Shown here piece by piece: positions 16,354-25,287 of a stretch of DNA of 64,000 nucleotides. The notes beneath the pieces were generated by a model. The model was not told where the DNA came from, ran no database searches, and was given only the letters and a program-made list of their open reading frames with translations. Both the position numbers and the translations under genes were made by a program. How positions within the stretch are numbered: position 1 is the stretch's first letter; each line of letters opens with the position of its first letter. Source of the stretch: Fibrobacter sp. UWP2 (GTDB lineage Bacteria > Fibrobacterota > Fibrobacteria > Fibrobacterales > Fibrobacteraceae); NCBI RefSeq assembly GCF_900141705.1, contig NZ_FQYM01000004.1, forward strand, positions 62,001-126,000. The letters run 5' to 3'.

Positions 16354-19300
16354 TTAATTTTGGTGGGCCTTCTCCAGTTCGCGGGCGTTGATGATGAGCA
16401 TCTGCAGGCGGTTCTCGATGTTAGCAAAGCTGGTGTCGGGATCGTAGTCCAGACTCAAGATTTGGACATGCGGACAACGCTCCTTGACGGCCTTGGTGAG
16501 GCCACGGCCACTGATGTGGTTTGCAAGACAGGCGAACGGCTGCAAAATGATGTAGCTGTTGACGCCGTGTTTGGCGTTGTAGAGGATCTCGCCCGGGATA
16601 AGCCAACCTTCACCAGTGTTGTAGCTGGGGTCGATAATGTCGCGCACGTAGTCGACCAGCTCGTAGCAGTCAGCATGATGCTCGTAGAGCTTGAAGGAGT
16701 GCATCACGTCGCGCACGGCCTTGGCTGCACGGTCGAACGCCTTGGCGGTCACGCCACCTTCGATGCGGTCGAAGAACGGGTTCGCCGAGAAGCCCCTGCG
16801 GAGCTTTTCGCTGCGTACCACTTCGTCCACGCGGAAGAAGTCCGTCATGCCCGGCAGGTAGACTTCCATGCCATTATCCATGAGGTAATTCTCCACAAAG
16901 CCGTTGGCGCTCGGGTGGTAGTTCATCAGAATTTCGCCAAGCACGGCCACGCGCGGCTTGCGGATTCCGTTCATGCGGTCTTCGGTGACGCTCACAGTGT
17001 TGAATGCCTCTACGCAGCAATGGAACATTTCGAGCATCTTCTTCGGCGTGACGAGTTCCGACTTTTTGAGAATGCCCACGAGGTTCATCATAAGCGGCAT
17101 CCAGTGGTCGTAAACCTTTTGCGTGTCGCCTTTGTTCACCTCGTAGGGACGGAGCGCCCTGTACATGGTCTCGATGGCGTCCATCACTACAAGGCCCCAC
17201 AGCATGTGGAGGCGGAAGTCGAGACCCACGCTAAAGCCTGGGTGGATTCCCTTGTAGTCGGCGCCGGTCGTGACGATGGCGACGTCTTTGAAGCCGGCTT
17301 CGTCGAGCGCCTTGCGGGCGAGCATCGGGTATTGCACTGCGCGGCAGTTTTCGCAGTTCTTGGCGAGGCACACCGAGATTTCGGTCTGCTTCACTTCGGG
17401 GTGGTCGTATAGCCACTTGAGCTGTTCGCCGATGTTCACCTGGGCCGGGAAGCAAATGTCGTTGTGTACAAACTTCTTGCCGAGTTCAATGGCCTTGCGG
17501 TCGGCTACGGGAAGGTATTCGGCCATGTAGCCCTTTGCCTTCATGTATTCGCTCGCGAGTACGGTAAAGGCGGGCGAGAGGTTCGGCGTCAAAATCTTGC
17601 GGCGGAACTTGTCTTCGGCCACGAACGGAGTGTGGTAAAGCGGTTCCTTGCTCTCGGGCTTGTCGGGGAGGTTTGCCGCACGGCGCGCCTTGACGGTCTC
17701 GATAAAGCTCTTGACGCGGATGCCCACCGGACCGCGGGCGTCGCCTTCGTCCAGCTTGAGCATGAGCATTTCCTTGTTGGATTCAAGGTGCAGCATGCGG
17801 ATCATTTCGTCGGTCAAAATGGAATCGTGCCCGCAGCCGAAGCTCACGATCTGGGCGAGTTCCACGTTGGGGTCCTTGGCGGCGATCATGGTGGCGCCGA
17901 GCATGCGCAAGTGGAACGTGTTTTTGATTTCTACACGGGTATGGCTTGGCACATCTTGGTCGAACACACCTGGGAGCGATTCAGTGGTAAGCACTGGGAT
18001 GCCCATGGCGGTAAAGTGGCTTGCGATGTTGTGGTTGATGAGCGTGTCCGCATGATAGGGACGCCCAGCGATCACCACAGCGAAGGAGTTCTTCGCATGG
18101 ACTTCGTCCAAAATCTTTTGGCCTTCTTCCAGGAGCGTGGTGTGGTAATTGTTGAGGGCCTTTTCGCCTTCGTCCACGGCCTTGGCGAGAAGCTTCTTGT
18201 CGAGCTTCCAGTGCTCGTGGAACCATTCAATGGTCTGGTTCTTGCGGAGTTTGGTGTTGAACCAGTGGAACACCGGCTGGTCCAGCGGGATCCCGAAGTT
18301 GCGTTCGGGGTCGTCTGTGTTCTTGCAAATGTCGGGGTAGCCTTGCACCACAGGGCACACGGAGGTGGCCGTAAACTTGGTGTGGTCGCTGGGAAGAGCC
18401 ACCATCATGGGGAAGAATATGCGGTCGACCTTTTTGTCGATGAGGGAGAGCACGTGACCATGTACGAGCTTGGCGGGGAAGCAAACCGTGTCGCTGGGCA
18501 CGCTGTGGAGGCCCGCCTCGAACATCTTGTAGTCGCTCTGGCGGCTCACCACGACCGTGTAGCCGAGGCTCGTGAAGAACGCCTTCCAGTAGGGGAGGCT
18601 GTTCCAGAACTCGAGCACGCGCGGGATGCCGATGGTCTTCCCGTTGTTCGGGAGGAGTTTTGCTGGCGCGTAGTCCTTCACCAGGAGCTGGTTCGTGCGC
18701 TTAATCATGTCGGGCACGGACTGCATCTTCTTGTTGATTTCGGCGATGAGGGCCTTGGTCTTCGGGTCGTTCGGGTCGGCGGTGACTTCACCGCGTTCGC
18801 AACGGTTGCCCGTGACAAAGCTCTGGCCGTCACTGAAGGTGACGATGGTGCGGGAGCAATGGTTGGTGCAGTACTGGCAAAGTTGCCCAGGCTGGTTGTG
18901 CCAGCTGAAGGTCCTCATGGCTTCGAGGCCGATGAACGTAGACTTGAGGTCGGGGTTCTCTTTGCGCTTTTCTTCCATGAACTTCTTGGTCAAAAGCGCG
19001 ATGCCGATGGCGCCCATTTCGCCCGGGCGTTCCGGACGGATGGGTTTGAGGCCCGTGTACTGCTCGAAGGCGCGGAGCACCGCGTCGTTCTTGAAGGTGC
19101 CGCCCTGGACCACGACCTTTTTGCCGAGCGTGGAGAGGTTACGGATACGGATCACCTTGGTAAAGACGTTGTTGATGATAGAACGGCAGATGCCCGCGAT
19201 AATGTCTTCGGGCTGCTTGCCATCGCGCTGTTCCGTGATGATGGAACTGTTCATGAATACGGTGCAGCGGGACCCCAGCTGAGAGGGGCTCTTTGCGTTG

Positions 19301-20787
19301 AACGCAAGTTCCGCGATTTTTTCCATCGGGATGCCGAGGCTGCGGGCATAGGTTTCGATAAAGGAACCGCAACCCGAGGAGCAGGCTTCGTTCAAGATAA
19401 TACCTGTGACGACGCCGTCCTGCACGGATATGGCCTTCATGTCCTGGCCACCGATGTCGAGGATAAAGCTTACGTCGGGGCAAATTTTCTGGGCGGCGTT
19501 GGCGTGGGCGACTGTTTCCACCGTGTGGAAGTCGGCATGCACGGCCTTCGCAAAGAGCTGTTCGCCGTAACCGGTCGTACCGACACCGAGAATGTTGAGC
19601 TTGCAGCCGTATTCTTCGTAACGGTCGGTGAGTTCGTTCATGGCGCGCTTCAAGACGGCGAGTGGTTCGCCGTTGTTGCTCGCGTAAAAGCCGTCGACTA
19701 CCTGGTCGTTCTCGTCCATGAGCACGAACTTTGTGGTGGTGGAACCGGCGTCAATGCCTAGGTACACGTTGAGGGTGGAACCGGAAGGCGGCTGCGGGTA
19801 GTTATTGCCCGCCATCTTGTGGTCTTCGAGGAACTGCTTGTATTCGGCGTCGTCCTTGAAGAAAAGGTCTGCGGCGGCCTTGGCCTTGTTCTCGGCTTGG
19901 CGCGTTTCGTTAAAGTGCACGAGGGAATCGAGGGAGCCCTCCATGCGGTAATGGCATTCCTGGTCCGCGAACATGGAACCGAGCGAAAGTGCGGCACCCA
20001 TGGCAACAAGCACTTCGGAGTGCTCGGGGAGGATGGCCTGCTCGTCGGTAATGCCCAGGCGCTCCTTGAAGGCGCGCACGAGGGTCGGGTTGAAGGTAAG
20101 GGGGCCGCCTTCAAAAATCACGGGGGGCTTGATTTCCATGCCCTGGGCGAGGCCACCGATGGTCTGCTTGGCGATGGCATGGAAGCTGGAGAGGGCGATG
20201 TCCTCTTTGGCGATACCGCTGTTGAGCATCGGCTGAATGTCCGTCTTGGCGAACACGCCGCAACGTCCCGAGATCTCGTAGACTTTTTGGCCGCGCTTGG
20301 CGAACCCTTCGAAGGCCTCGGTCTTGATGCGGAGGAGTTCCGCCACCTGGTCAATGAAGGCTCCGGTGCCGCCGGCGCACACGCCGTTCATGCGCATGTC
20401 GCTCGCAATGAGCTTGCCCGTGGTGCGGTCCTTTTCAAAAAACACGACTTTGGCGTCCTGACCGCCCAGCTCGATGGCGACGCGGGTGTCGGGGTAGGTG
20501 GCGCGCACGACGAGGGCGTTCGCCACCACTTCTTGCACAAAGAAGGCCTTGGTGGCTTCGGCAAAGGGTTGGCCACCCGAGCCGCAGAAGGCGACCCTGA
20601 AATTTTTGCCTGGGAAGAGTCCGTGGGCTTCTCTCAGCACCTCGTAGACTTTTTTTGCCTGCATGGCATTGTGGCGCTGGTAAGTATAGTGCAAAAGCTT
20701 AGATGTCTCGGGGTCGACTACGGCTATTTTGACAGTCGTCGAGCCAACGTCAACACCGACCCATAAATCGTTTGTGGTATTTGTCAT
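16354..20787 (-). CDS. 2-hydroxyacyl-CoA dehydratase activase-like fusion (BcrAD/BadFG x2 + DUF2229 + HgdB-like)
   Basis: 1477 residues. Two ASKHA-type ATPase domains lie in tandem: residues ~8-275 (GVDVGSTTVK, IELGGQDAK) and ~342-605 (GIDAGSTTTKF, LDIGGQDMK). In the homodimeric activators one [4Fe-4S] cluster is held between two subunits by two Cys per subunit. Here the equivalents are C137 and C176 in the first half and C469/C473 and C508 in the second, so a single chain could hold the whole cluster. The rest (~640-1450) matches the DUF2229/HgdB-like region with many Cys (CQYCTNHC, CPVVQGYPDIC, CLAKNCENCRAV). The family is linked to ATP-driven radical dehydration of 2-hydroxyacyl-CoA, but the substrate of this large form is not established. 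No dehydratase alpha/beta pair is adjacent. The start lies beside a TATCTT -10. Confidence 0.88.
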   Translation of the reverse strand: MTNTTNDLWVGVDVGSTTVKIAVVDPETSKLLHYTYQRHNAMQAKKVYEVLREAHGLFPGKNFRVAFCGSGGQPFAEATKAFFVQEVVANALVVRATYPDTRVAIELGGQDAKVVFFEKDRTTGKLIASDMRMNGVCAGGTGAFIDQVAELLRIKTEAFEGFAKRGQKVYEISGRCGVFAKTDIQPMLNSGIAKEDIALSSFHAIAKQTIGGLAQGMEIKPPVIFEGGPLTFNPTLVRAFKERLGITDEQAILPEHSEVLVAMGAALSLGSMFADQECHYRMEGSLDSLVHFNETRQAENKAKAAADLFFKDDAEYKQFLEDHKMAGNNYPQPPSGSTLNVYLGIDAGSTTTKFVLMDENDQVVDGFYASNNGEPLAVLKRAMNELTDRYEEYGCKLNILGVGTTGYGEQLFAKAVHADFHTVETVAHANAAQKICPDVSFILDIGGQDMKAISVQDGVVTGIILNEACSSGCGSFIETYARSLGIPMEKIAELAFNAKSPSQLGSRCTVFMNSSIITEQRDGKQPEDIIAGICRSIINNVFTKVIRIRNLSTLGKKVVVQGGTFKNDAVLRAFEQYTGLKPIRPERPGEMGAIGIALLTKKFMEEKRKENPDLKSTFIGLEAMRTFSWHNQPGQLCQYCTNHCSRTIVTFSDGQSFVTGNRCERGEVTADPNDPKTKALIAEINKKMQSVPDMIKRTNQLLVKDYAPAKLLPNNGKTIGIPRVLEFWNSLPYWKAFFTSLGYTVVVSRQSDYKMFEAGLHSVPSDTVCFPAKLVHGHVLSLIDKKVDRIFFPMMVALPSDHTKFTATSVCPVVQGYPDICKNTDDPERNFGIPLDQPVFHWFNTKLRKNQTIEWFHEHWKLDKKLLAKAVDEGEKALNNYHTTLLEEGQKILDEVHAKNSFAVVIAGRPYHADTLINHNIASHFTAMGIPVLTTESLPGVFDQDVPSHTRVEIKNTFHLRMLGATMIAAKDPNVELAQIVSFGCGHDSILTDEMIRMLHLESNKEMLMLKLDEGDARGPVGIRVKSFIETVKARRAANLPDKPESKEPLYHTPFVAEDKFRRKILTPNLSPAFTVLASEYMKAKGYMAEYLPVADRKAIELGKKFVHNDICFPAQVNIGEQLKWLYDHPEVKQTEISVCLAKNCENCRAVQYPMLARKALDEAGFKDVAIVTTGADYKGIHPGFSVGLDFRLHMLWGLVVMDAIETMYRALRPYEVNKGDTQKVYDHWMPLMMNLVGILKKSELVTPKKMLEMFHCCVEAFNTVSVTEDRMNGIRKPRVAVLGEILMNYHPSANGFVENYLMDNGMEVYLPGMTDFFRVDEVVRSEKLRRGFSANPFFDRIEGGVTAKAFDRAAKAVRDVMHSFKLYEHHADCYELVDYVRDIIDPSYNTGEGWLIPGEILYNAKHGVNSYIILQPFACLANHISGRGLTKAVKERCPHVQILSLDYDPDTSFANIENRLQMLIINARELEKAHQN

Positions 20788-20821
20788 AACGGGCGTAAAG
20801 ATAGAAAAAATAAGGAAATTC

Positions 20822-20827
20822 TATATT
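20822..20827 (+). promoter_or_regulatory. -10 element of a leaderless ruvX promoter
   Basis: TATATT ends 7 nt before the ruvX ATG at 20835, so transcription should start at or next to the A of the start codon. No ribosome binding site is present. Confidence 0.5.
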
Positions 20828-20834
20828 GTACCGC

Positions 20835-21266
20835 ATGAATTTCCTCGGTATTGATTACGGCGAACATCGTGTAGGCATCGCTTTTGCCGATTCCGAGTTC
20901 CGCATGGCTTTCTCGCGCGAGACAATCGACCAAAAAAAGACGAACTTGTGGGAACGCCTGGAACAGCTGGTGAAAGAAAACAAGGTCGACGAGCTGGTGG
21001 TCGGCATGCCGTACCGCCCCGACGGGCGTACCGACGGCAAGAACGTGGTGGTGGAGTCGTTTGTGAAGGACTTGGCAATGCATTTCCCGGGTATGCCCAT
21101 CCACACGCAGGACGAGGCGTATTCGAGCGTGCAGGCTCAAGAAAACACCGCCCACTTTAGCAAGAAAAAGAAGCAAAAGAACAAGGGCGTGATTGACCAG
21201 CTGGCCGCCGCTATCATCCTCCAGCGCTGGCTAGATGAAGTGGCTCCTGCGGAGCAAAAACCCTAA
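20835..21266 (+). CDS. ruvX: RuvX/YqgF Holliday-junction resolvase-like nuclease
   Basis: 143 residues. RNase H-like fold: MNFLGIDYGEHRVGIAF (first catalytic Asp in GIDYG), VVGMPYRPDG, IHTQDEAYSS (second acidic site), and a C-terminal IDQLAAAIILQRWLD that supplies the final Asp. YqgF proteins act in 16S rRNA 5' processing and/or as Holliday-junction resolvases. I use the ATG at 20835 rather than the TTG three codons upstream because conserved sequence begins there and a -10 box overlaps the earlier codon. It is divergent from the activase gene and convergent with the lipid fusion, overlapping the latter's stop by 4 bp. Confidence 0.92.
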   Translation: MNFLGIDYGEHRVGIAFADSEFRMAFSRETIDQKKTNLWERLEQLVKENKVDELVVGMPYRPDGRTDGKNVVVESFVKDLAMHFPGMPIHTQDEAYSSVQAQENTAHFSKKKKQKNKGVIDQLAAAIILQRWLDEVAPAEQKP

Positions 21267-24200
21267 ACGCGCGAGCCTTTCGATTTTTCGGTGAACAGTT
21301 CGTTCGCGAGTTTTTTCAGGTTCGTGAAGTCCCACTTGCCGCTGCCGAGCTTGGGCAGGTTCTCTACGCGGAACACGCTTCCCGGAATCATGAGCGGCGG
21401 GATTCCCGACTTGCGGATTGCGCGGAGTAGGTCGTCGGGGTCGGTCTCGTCCCCGACATAGAGCAGTACGATGCGTTCGCCCTTGACCGAGTCGGGAACG
21501 GCGACCGTGATGAATTCGCAGTCCCCTAAAAGCTTGGTCTCGGTGAGACGCGCCTCCACGGCGGTGAGCGAAATCATTTCGCCGCCGAGTTTGGCAAAAC
21601 GGCTGTAGCGGTCCAAAAGCACCAGGAACCCTTCGGAGGTGAGCTTGCCCTTGTCGCCGGTCTTGTACCAACGGTGGCCGTTTTTCTCGATAATGGCTGC
21701 CTTGTTGCGTTCGGGGTCGTCGAGGTAGCCGTGCATCACGTGTGGGCCTCCGACCAGAACCATGCCCTCTTCGCCTTGCGGCAAAGTTTCGTTGGTGTCG
21801 GGGTCGGCAATGAGGATGCGCGAACCCGGTACGGGGAGCCCGACGCTCGAGGTGTCGGAGCAGCGTTCCATGGTGAGGAAGTCGTCCAAAAGGACGTTCG
21901 GGGCGTTGATGGTCGCCACAGGCGATGTCTCGGTACAGCCGTAGCCCTCGAAGATTTCTTTGCCGAACTTGAGCCTGAATGCGTCGCGCATTTCTTGACG
22001 CAGTTTTTCGGCACCGGCGAGCACAAAGCGCACGTAGTCGAGGCACATGGGGTGTACCCAGCGGTTTACGCAGAACGCACGCAAGAATGTTGGCGTCCCC
22101 ACCAGGATGGTGACTTTGAATTCGGCACAGGAGCGGGCGATGGTCTTGACATCTGTGGGGTCGGGGCAGAGCACCATGGGCACGGCGTCAAAGAGCGGCA
22201 TGAGGATCGTCACCGTAAGCCCAAAGGAGTGGAACATAGGGAGCTCGGCGAGTACCACGTCGTTTTCGCGAAGGCGGATGACGGCGTCGGTCTGCTGGAT
22301 GTTTGCGATGATGTTCTTTTGGGTAAGGACGATCCCTTTGGGCGAGCCTTCGGAACCCGAGCTGAACAAAATAACCGCGGGATCGTTAATTTTCCCGGTT
22401 TTAAACCACAGGATTTCCAAGAGCTTGCGGGGCAGGAACTTTGCCATGAGCATGGGGCAAATGTTCTGCCAAATGGCGTCCTTCCCAAAGATGTCGTCGA
22501 TAAAGACGAGCTCCGTGAACTTGGTGAGGCCCTTGAACTTCTCGTTCTTTTGCGTTAGTTTGTCATAGAAAGCGTGGGTTGTCAGGGTGTAGCGAATGTG
22601 GGTGCGTTCCACACAACCCGCGACCACGTCGAATGGGGAGGTGTAATTCAGGTTGACGCTTGTTTTGCCTGCGGCAAAGATCGAGAGGATTGCGATGACC
22701 CCGTCACGGCTCGACGGGAGCAAGAGACCGACTCTTTGGTCTTTGCGGGCGATTTTGAGCAGGCGTTTGGAAATGCGCCTGACCAGCGAGACCATGTGGA
22801 GTCCCGAAACGTGGTCGCCTTGCGGGTCAAGCAAAATGGGCTTGAGCCCGCGGCGGCGCATGGCTACAAGCCATGTGGGCACAATGGTACGGTAATGTTT
22901 GATAGCCATATCCCAGGTGTCGATGGCGAGGTCGCGCAAGTGCATTCGGATTTCTTCTTCGGGCGTGGAACTGGGGATGATGTGGCCAAAGCCCACGCTA
23001 ATGATGCGAGTTGACGCAGGGCCCAGCATGATGCTGTCGGAGAAGTGACTGTAGGGGCCGCCCCAAAGCCCTTGGATGTAGAACGGGACGACGGTCGCCT
23101 CGATGCCTTCGAGCGCCTTGGAGTAGTCGATGGAGAACCGCGAGATGTGCGGAGTCTTGGAGACTTCGCCCTCGGGGAACACGACGACCGCCTCGCCGGC
23201 GAGGAGCGCCTTGCGGATCTTTTCCATGGCGGGCTCGGGATTGCGGCGGAAAATGGGGATGATGTAGCGCGTCTTTTGGAGGAAGGAGAGGAACCAGGAG
23301 TTTGCCTTGTCGCGGTTGCTCGCCATTTTTAGCGGGCGAGGGCTTGCCATTTGGAGCACAGCCCAGTCAATAAAGCTGTAGTGCGAACCCACGAGCAAAA
23401 CAGGACCGCTGTCGGGGATGTTCTGCACGCCTACGACCTTGATGCGGTAGCGGAACACAAAGAAGAAGAGGAAACGGAGCCCCATGCGGAGCATCGCCTG
23501 CGGCGTATTTTTGAGGGTAATCCAAAAACAGATGGTAAAGAGGATGGCGATGAATAGGAAAATTTGGTAGACCTGGATGTTGGTAAACGTGAGGAGGAGG
23601 CATTGCGCAATGAGGAACACCGTGAGCATACTCATGAGGATCATCTCGCTCACAGCGTGGATGCGTCCCGAGGTGTCGGGCCTGGTAAAATGCTGGATGA
23701 CGGTGCGCAAGACGACAAGGGAACTGCCTACGAGCCCGCCCAGCAGGGCGTAAAGCAAAATGCGTACCCATTCCACCGAGACCACGGGCAAGATGAACAT
23801 CAAAAGGGCGGATCCGATTGCCGAGAGCGGTATGAGGCCTGTTTCGACGAACGGCTTGGACGCCTGTGCGGCGATGATGGTGCCGACAATGTAACCGAGA
23901 GCCGTGAGCAAGAGCTCTGGCTGGAAGAAACTCATTTGCTGTTCGCCGGTAAAGTCCTGCGAAAGCAAGAGGAACAGCTGCGTGACCGCCCAGTAAAAGG
24001 CGATGCCCAAAATGGAGAGCCTTATGATGGGGTGAGACCACGTGGCTGCAAAAATGCGGATGGGGGAACGGAACTTGAGGGTGGTGTTACGTCCGATTTT
24101 AATGAAGAAAGCCGAGATGGCGCCGAGGAGCGTGGCTCCGGTAAAAATGTAGGGGAGGGACCAGTACGGGATTGGCGATGCGCTGTCGGGGGTAAGGCCC

Positions 24201-24673
24201 ATGCTAAGGCACGAGACGCCGGCAATGCCCATCACGTAGGTGGAAACCTGGACCGAGTTTGCCGCCGTGAGCATCCGCTCGCCAAAGATTTCCTTGATGG
24301 CACCGTACTTGGCGGGGTTGTAGAGGGCGTGGAAAATGCCGTACAGCATGGTGAGCCCAAAGGCGACCCAGGGGACGCCCACTTGGAACAGGACGCTGAT
24401 GGCGATGAGCGAGAGGAACATCCCGAGGGAGGTCCATGCCATGACTTTGCCCTTGGGGTAGCGTCCGGCGATAAACCCGGCGAGGGGCATCATGAACACA
24501 GCGGGGAGGAACAGCGCCAGCTGGAGCAGCATGCTGCGCCAAAAAAAGTCCTGGCCTTCGTATGAGAACGACAGCCAACGCAAGAAAAAGATGAACAAGC
24601 CCATCTGCACGAATGACGTGCAGAAAACCGAGAATAAGTATGGGAATGCTCCCGAGCACCTCAAAAGTTTCAT
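21263..24673 (-). CDS. LplT-PlsC-Aas fusion: lysophospholipid transporter / acyltransferase / acyl-ACP synthetase
   Basis: 1136 residues in three modules. Residues 1-~400 are an MFS transporter with about 12 hydrophobic segments (LplT-like flippase of lysophospholipids). About 410-600 is a PlsC acyltransferase with the HX4D motif SHYSFID and the FPEGEVS block. About 640-1136 is an AMP-forming acyl ligase with LFSSGSEGSPKG and YGCTETSP. In enterobacteria LplT and Aas are separate proteins that together take lysophosphatidylethanolamine into the inner membrane and re-acylate it; here all steps are on one chain. No Shine-Dalgarno is visible. A 17-bp palindrome lies just upstream of the start. 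The stop overlaps the ruvX stop on the other strand. Confidence 0.93.
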   Translation of the reverse strand: MKLLRCSGAFPYLFSVFCTSFVQMGLFIFFLRWLSFSYEGQDFFWRSMLLQLALFLPAVFMMPLAGFIAGRYPKGKVMAWTSLGMFLSLIAISVLFQVGVPWVAFGLTMLYGIFHALYNPAKYGAIKEIFGERMLTAANSVQVSTYVMGIAGVSCLSMGLTPDSASPIPYWSLPYIFTGATLLGAISAFFIKIGRNTTLKFRSPIRIFAATWSHPIIRLSILGIAFYWAVTQLFLLLSQDFTGEQQMSFFQPELLLTALGYIVGTIIAAQASKPFVETGLIPLSAIGSALLMFILPVVSVEWVRILLYALLGGLVGSSLVVLRTVIQHFTRPDTSGRIHAVSEMILMSMLTVFLIAQCLLLTFTNIQVYQIFLFIAILFTICFWITLKNTPQAMLRMGLRFLFFFVFRYRIKVVGVQNIPDSGPVLLVGSHYSFIDWAVLQMASPRPLKMASNRDKANSWFLSFLQKTRYIIPIFRRNPEPAMEKIRKALLAGEAVVVFPEGEVSKTPHISRFSIDYSKALEGIEATVVPFYIQGLWGGPYSHFSDSIMLGPASTRIISVGFGHIIPSSTPEEEIRMHLRDLAIDTWDMAIKHYRTIVPTWLVAMRRRGLKPILLDPQGDHVSGLHMVSLVRRISKRLLKIARKDQRVGLLLPSSRDGVIAILSIFAAGKTSVNLNYTSPFDVVAGCVERTHIRYTLTTHAFYDKLTQKNEKFKGLTKFTELVFIDDIFGKDAIWQNICPMLMAKFLPRKLLEILWFKTGKINDPAVILFSSGSEGSPKGIVLTQKNIIANIQQTDAVIRLRENDVVLAELPMFHSFGLTVTILMPLFDAVPMVLCPDPTDVKTIARSCAEFKVTILVGTPTFLRAFCVNRWVHPMCLDYVRFVLAGAEKLRQEMRDAFRLKFGKEIFEGYGCTETSPVATINAPNVLLDDFLTMERCSDTSSVGLPVPGSRILIADPDTNETLPQGEEGMVLVGGPHVMHGYLDDPERNKAAIIEKNGHRWYKTGDKGKLTSEGFLVLLDRYSRFAKLGGEMISLTAVEARLTETKLLGDCEFITVAVPDSVKGERIVLLYVGDETDPDDLLRAIRKSGIPPLMIPGSVFRVENLPKLGSGKWDFTNLKKLANELFTEKSKGSRV

Positions 24674-24677
24674 AAAA

Positions 24678-24694
24678 AACCAAATAATTTGGTT
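24678..24694 (-). promoter_or_regulatory. palindrome before the lipid-recycling fusion gene
   Basis: AACCAAAT-A-ATTTGGTT, 8-bp perfect arms, ending 4 nt from the start codon at 24673. It occupies the place where a ribosome binding site would be, so it is a possible operator or translation-blocking hairpin. Confidence 0.4.
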
Positions 24695-24748
24695 AAACTT
24701 AGAATTTTAAATGGTGGGCAAATATGAAAATAATGTGACAAAAAACAT

Positions 24749-25090
24749 TTATTTCTTGGGAATTGGCTTTTTTTGCGTTTTTTCCCAAAAAACGGGCTTT
24801 TTCCTACGTTCCGCCACCTGGAGTTTGGGGGCGACTTTTTCTTCATAGGATTTGGCAAAATCTGTCCAAAATTCGCTTGGATTGGTCGAAATCTGCTTGA
24901 GCGCCTGGTAAAAGTCGAACAGGTCGGGGATGTTCTTGCCGGATTCCCACTTGCCGATGGTTACTCGCGATACGTCGGAGTAGTCGCCGACGTAATCCTG
25001 CGTCTTTTGGGCCTTGTTGCGCCATTTTTTGAAGGTTATGCCCAGTTCCTTTGTGAAAATGACCCTATAGTCATCCTTTTTCTTGGTCAT
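24749..25090 (-). CDS. XRE-family helix-turn-helix regulator
   Basis: 113 residues. Helix-turn-helix at about 12-65: ITFKKWRNKAQKTQDYVG, then DYSDVSRVTIGKWESGKN (recognition helix and the typical WE-G), then PDLFDFYQALKQIS. The C-terminal 45 residues are Lys-rich and probably disordered. AAGGG lies upstream of the ATG. The upstream space holds two palindromes and a -10 (TATAAG on the minus strand), so autoregulation is likely. Its neighbours are divergent lysS and, downstream on the same strand, the lipid fusion. Target genes are not known. Confidence 0.85.
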   Translation of the reverse strand: MTKKKDDYRVIFTKELGITFKKWRNKAQKTQDYVGDYSDVSRVTIGKWESGKNIPDLFDFYQALKQISTNPSEFWTDFAKSYEEKVAPKLQVAERRKKPVFWEKTQKKPIPKK

Positions 25091-25124
25091 AAACCCTTTT
25101 TAGGAATTCTTATACCCCCTTTGT

Positions 25125-25140
25125 GATAACACCTGTTATC
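25125..25140. promoter_or_regulatory. palindromic operator candidate 1
   Basis: GATAACA-CC-TGTTATC, 7-bp perfect arms, 35-50 bp upstream of the XRE start and just upstream of its minus-strand -10 (TATAAG), so it overlaps the likely -35 region. Confidence 0.5.
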
Positions 25141-25170
25141 ATTCTGAAAGTCCTTTTGTAAAAAACTGGT

Positions 25171-25188
25171 TGCAAACACGTGTTTGCA
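25171..25188. promoter_or_regulatory. palindromic operator candidate 2
   Basis: TGCAAACACGTGTTTGCA is an 18-bp perfect palindrome in the divergent space between the XRE gene and lysS, about 60 bp before the lysS TACATT -10. Its sequence differs from candidate 1. Confidence 0.5.
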
Positions 25189-25287
25189 TTGGCTTTCTTG
25201 AAAAAAGGGACGACAAACATGCTTGGACAGAGAATTTAGGTAAATATTTCTACATTTACGCTGTTCAAATTTTTTTAGGAAAAATGT

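Noticed and set aside
17464-19761. 765-residue open frame antisense to the activase gene
   Set aside because: The sense frame has unmistakable ATPase motifs; the antisense product is compositionally unlike a protein (Val/Gly/His/Glu-rich).
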